Assembly (NCBI GenBank): GCA_015501595.1 | Contig: JADNRX010000786.1 | Coordinates: 1 to 22,539 of the forward strand | DNA length: 22,539 nucleotides | Reading direction: 5' to 3' | From: Hymenopellis radicata | Lineage: Eukaryota > Basidiomycota > Agaricomycetes > Agaricales > Physalacriaceae | Part shown: positions 19,338 to 22,539 of the stretch, piece after piece | Numbering within the stretch: the first letter of the stretch is position 1 | How the letters are laid out: every line of letters starts with the position of its first letter | Notes under the pieces: generated by a model | Told to the model about the DNA's origin: nothing | The model's input: the letters and a program-made list of their open reading frames with translations, nothing else | Databases searched by the model: none | Program-made: the position numbers and the translations under genes

Positions 19338-22333
19338 ATGCCAGTCAGAGTTTTCATGGGCCATGGTGGTCCACTGCCCACCAAGGCGTGGTGGTCGTCG
19401 ACTCAAGCGTCGACTCGTCTTAATGCGTCTGGTGAGCTCAACATTTACTTGCACAATTCCCGCCGTTTACTTGTTTCAAGACCCATTTGATGCACTGGAA
19501 GAGTGGTCAGCGTGCGTCAACGCTGCTCGAAATGACATCGACAAATATATACAGACCTGGAGAGGCGAGCTCGATACCCTTCTGGTCTTTGTGTGTCCGT
19601 TTCCCCACAACGCATCACAATTATTCTTATTCTCTGTTCTAGGGCGCTTTATACTCCGGAATAGTTGCAGCCTTCCTGGTCGATTCTTACAAATGGCTCC
19701 AGCCCGATTCCTCAGATGACATGGTCACCCTCCTCCTCCATCTGTCGACGCAGTTAGCAAACGAGACCAATATCGCTGCATCGCTTCCTGCCTATTCGCC
19801 CTCGTCCGCGCAGATCGCTATCAACGTCCTCTGGTTCTCGAGCCTCATCCTCAGCCTTACTTCCATCCTGCTCACCATCATGGTGAAACAGTGGCTGAGC
19901 GAATACACGTCCCCGTCCGGGACAACGTCGCCCAGACACACATTGGCAATCACACAAGCGCGCGTGGACAGTCTGGCAGATTGGCATATCAACGTGATAG
20001 TGGATTGGCTACCGCTCCTCCTGATTTTATCCCTTTTTCTGTTCTTCGGAGGACTCGCCACGCTGCTGTTCACGTACAACACTATCGTAGGCTCTATAAC
20101 GATCGGTCTCGTCTGTATATCCGCCATCATATTCATCGCCACTTCCATCCTCCCTGCCCTCTACCCGGCATGTTCGTATAGGTCGGTGCAAGCATACCTA
20201 GCGGTCGTCCTCCTAGGGCCAATCATAAGCATCTTCACGAAACGACCTCTCGTTTGGACAATACGTGATGCTTGGGAGTCGGCGAGCAACAGGGCACAGC
20301 TCGAGCCGCGGGCATTGCTATGGTTGCTTCGAACCGTCTGTCCGTGGACGCCTTCCCTTTATTCCACTGTATCATTCTGCACGCGCAGTCTGGATCCCAT
20401 GGCAGCTCCGAAAGCTGCTTGTGACTTGTATCGGTACAGCACCGTAGACCAAAAGCGACGCTTCACAAAGGTGCAGGCTCGGAGATGGCAAATGCTCATC
20501 GGAGGGGACGAATTCGCAAAGACCTGTTCATTGTTGGTGGACGGAGCCAAGTCCTTGCCTGCAGGTCCCGAGTGGCAGGATGTCGATCCCGATGATCTCG
20601 TCGACTACGTTAAAACTCTGTCGCTGTTCCTCACTCTTTTCTCACCAGAGTACTTGTCGACAGGAACAATGTATATCGAAAAATACCCCGCCAATGTATT
20701 TCGAAAAGGCGTGGAGATTGTAATCGACATTGCGATTGGCGATAAACTTCCGAAGAGTCTTCCAGTCCCGCGTCAAGAGGAGGTCGAGAGCTTCGTTCTC
20801 GAACAGTTGCTTGTCATAAACGACTTCGAATGGCCTGAAGACCACGACGTCAAAGATCGACCTGGTATGAATATCTCATCTTTACTTCTTCGCTTCCCGC
20901 GCTGATGTCTTGTAGCGGCCGACCTACTGTTACCTCTGACACATGCAGCTCTCGGCGCGCGCAACCGGCATGCCGCCTCACTATTCATCACCTTGTCCAC
21001 CCTTGCCCTTGGGATAACCCGTCGCATGTCCGTCAACGAATTTCGCAATAACCGGGACCACTTGATATCCCTGCTCAACGGAATGGCTGCGTTTATAACG
21101 GAAAGCTTGATCAAAGAAAAGGAGACTCCGTCTGTGAAAGCAGCGATATCCTCTTGGATGTCGGTCCTATTCGAGGGCTATGCACACCGCAAGACAGGGC
21201 AGGGCAAGGCTATCCAGAAGTGGGATCTCGAGGATCAACTTGTACAAGCGGCCATGTGCGAGCTTATACATGCGCTCGAACGGGCGTACCTGTTTGATTC
21301 AGAGCTCTGGGGAGAACCGTCGATGGACAGGAACCGGTTGCAAATCGATTTTGGAAGCTCGAGAGTAAAAGTTCTGTGTTACATTTTCATCGCAGTACGC
21401 TCACGAGTTCACTTGTAGGTTCTCTGTGATGCTTATCTCGGAAGTGTATCGAATACCGTCGAGAGCGACCCGTGGTCCAGAGAGCATCGAGACTTGTGGG
21501 CGGAAATTCTCGAAGAGACGGAAAAGCATCGTGCAACGAAAGCGCTTTTGGATTCATTCCACGGCAGCCATGTTTTGCAGGCGGATAACACTGACGAAAT
21601 ACGCGTCTTGTGCAGACTCCTTCCGACGTGTAACACGGAATCACCGCTCTTGTTCGCTGGCGTTTCTTGTCTTCTGGATATCTATGCATCCATTAGGAGT
21701 GGTGAACACGATGACCACCTATCTCTCATAAGGGAGTGCATTACGGATGTTTTCTGCAAAGCCTACAACATCCGCGGAACGTCTTACCTTGATGATGAGG
21801 TCGCAATCCAATGTACGTTCGTGATCGCTCAACGACTCTTATGATACTAAGTAGCCTCGCATGCAGTGTCAACAACAATGCAACGGGTGCTCTCCGCCTT
21901 TAAAACTGATACTCAAGAGCCGTCTTCACTGCTCACCAGCTCCCTACCTGCATTGATGCTAGAGGCCTCGGCGTGTTACGATCAGGACGATCTTCCAGGC
22001 CGCATCCAAATCCGATTGCAGCTCACGCAGCTTTTGCATTCGCTCGAGCGTCTACTAGTTCAAAACCCAAGCTCGCCTGAGGAATTAGGTGGTCTTGCGA
22101 TCCAGTGGATCATGGCGCTGGGCCGGGTGCAATCTGGGAACAGCATTTTCTTTGCGACGCAGAAGGGGTTTAAGGAGAGTCAGAGGAAGGCGATGGGTGC
22201 TGTGCAGGGGTTGCTGAGGGCGATACAAGGGAATGAGGATGTTATGGGTGTTGTGAGGGCTGATTCGGGTGTGTCGAATGCGGCTGTTGTGTTTAGGAAT
22301 GTGTGTGGGCAGTTTGAGGTCAGTTTGTTATGA
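19338..22333 (+). CDS. DUF6535-domain membrane protein
   Basis: Exons 19338-19431, 19481-19590, 19643-20864, 20916-21364, 21419-21812 and 21867-22333 keep phase throughout and give about 911 residues. The ATG at 19338 (ACAAATGCC) is the first that reads into DPFDALEEW in the right phase; more upstream exons are possible. Residues about 45-245 match the DUF6535 pattern of agarics: a charged helix with W-x-x-E-L-D-T-L-L-V-F, then helix 1 (66-85) ending SYKWLQPD, helix 2 (127-149) ending MVKQWL, helix 3 (187-212) and helix 4 (216-242). The remaining 660 residues are helical, soluble-looking and unrecognised. Four-helix topology at the N-terminus with a long cytoplasmic part is typical of the family, which is greatly expanded in mushrooms and has no known function. 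Donor of the fourth intron could be five codon-bases later (GTTCTG) with the addition of two residues. Confidence 0.85.
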
Positions 22334-22362
22334 GGAAGCAACCCGTGAATAGAATAAATGTG

Positions 22363-22368
22363 TAGTAG
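22363..22368 (+). terminator. Polyadenylation signal of the DUF6535 gene
   Basis: AATAAA 30 bases after the TGA at 22331-22333, followed by TGTGTAG-type U/G-rich sequence. Confidence 0.55.
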
Positions 22369-22539
22369 TCTTCCTACCTAATTCGGCGTGTGGCGCATTT
22401 GAGAGAAAACATTGTACTTATAGCCATATATGGATAGATTGTGCTTATTTCTTCTGCCGTTCGTGTCCCGTTCGCGCGGCTTGAGCTGCCGTCGAGTTTT
22501 GCACTTTGGTCGTCGTTAATTTTCAAAAAAACGCGAGAA

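Overview
The window looks like genomic DNA of a mushroom-forming basidiomycete (Agaricomycetes). Genes are cut by many short GT-AG introns of about 45-57 bases. The recognisable families also fit: a glyoxal oxidase-type copper-radical oxidase, a DUF6535 membrane protein, two paralogous seven-helix membrane proteins of a type common in agarics, a small cysteine-containing secreted protein and a PaiB/FMN-binding family protein. I see no viral, plasmid or bacterial features, no rRNA or tRNA gene, and no CRISPR array.

Layout, left to right. 1-139 is the 3' end of a gene entering from the left. 300-1101 holds exon-like pieces that do not join into one clean model (relic or badly resolved gene). 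1159-4070 (+) is a six-exon gene for an unrecognised protein of about 887 residues. 4071-5010 is empty apart from ORF scraps. 5070-5714 (+) encodes a small secreted protein and lies between two diverged 51-52 bp direct repeats. 6513-6658 carries three copies of a palindromic repeat. 6918-8045 (-) encodes a membrane-anchored coiled-coil protein with an acidic repeat tail. 8514-9785 (-) and 11797-13127 (+) are divergent paralogous seven-helix membrane proteins with identical internal exon lengths. The 2 kb between them has only an unresolved minus-strand coding-like stretch. 13467-14189 (+) is an intronless PaiB-family gene. 14190-16442 is a long gap with possible exon debris. 16443-18828 (+) is a membrane-anchored glyoxal oxidase-like enzyme. 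19338-22333 (+) is a six-exon DUF6535 protein.

The most unusual observation is in the oxidase gene. Its first two introns (16542-16592 and 16608-16658) are both 51 bases, differ at five positions, and flank a 15-base micro-exon. The similarity stops at the splice sites, as expected if an intron was copied into a new position. A second splicing oddity is a 54-base intron in the + strand seven-helix gene that has no in-frame stop, so it reads as coding sequence; only comparison with its paralogue exposes it.

The genes do not form an operon or an evident biosynthetic cluster. The oxidase (extracellular peroxide supply), the secreted protein and the membrane proteins fit a saprotrophic or symbiotic mushroom, but nothing in the sequence ties them into one pathway. 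All gene models are hand-spliced from the DNA and lack transcript support.
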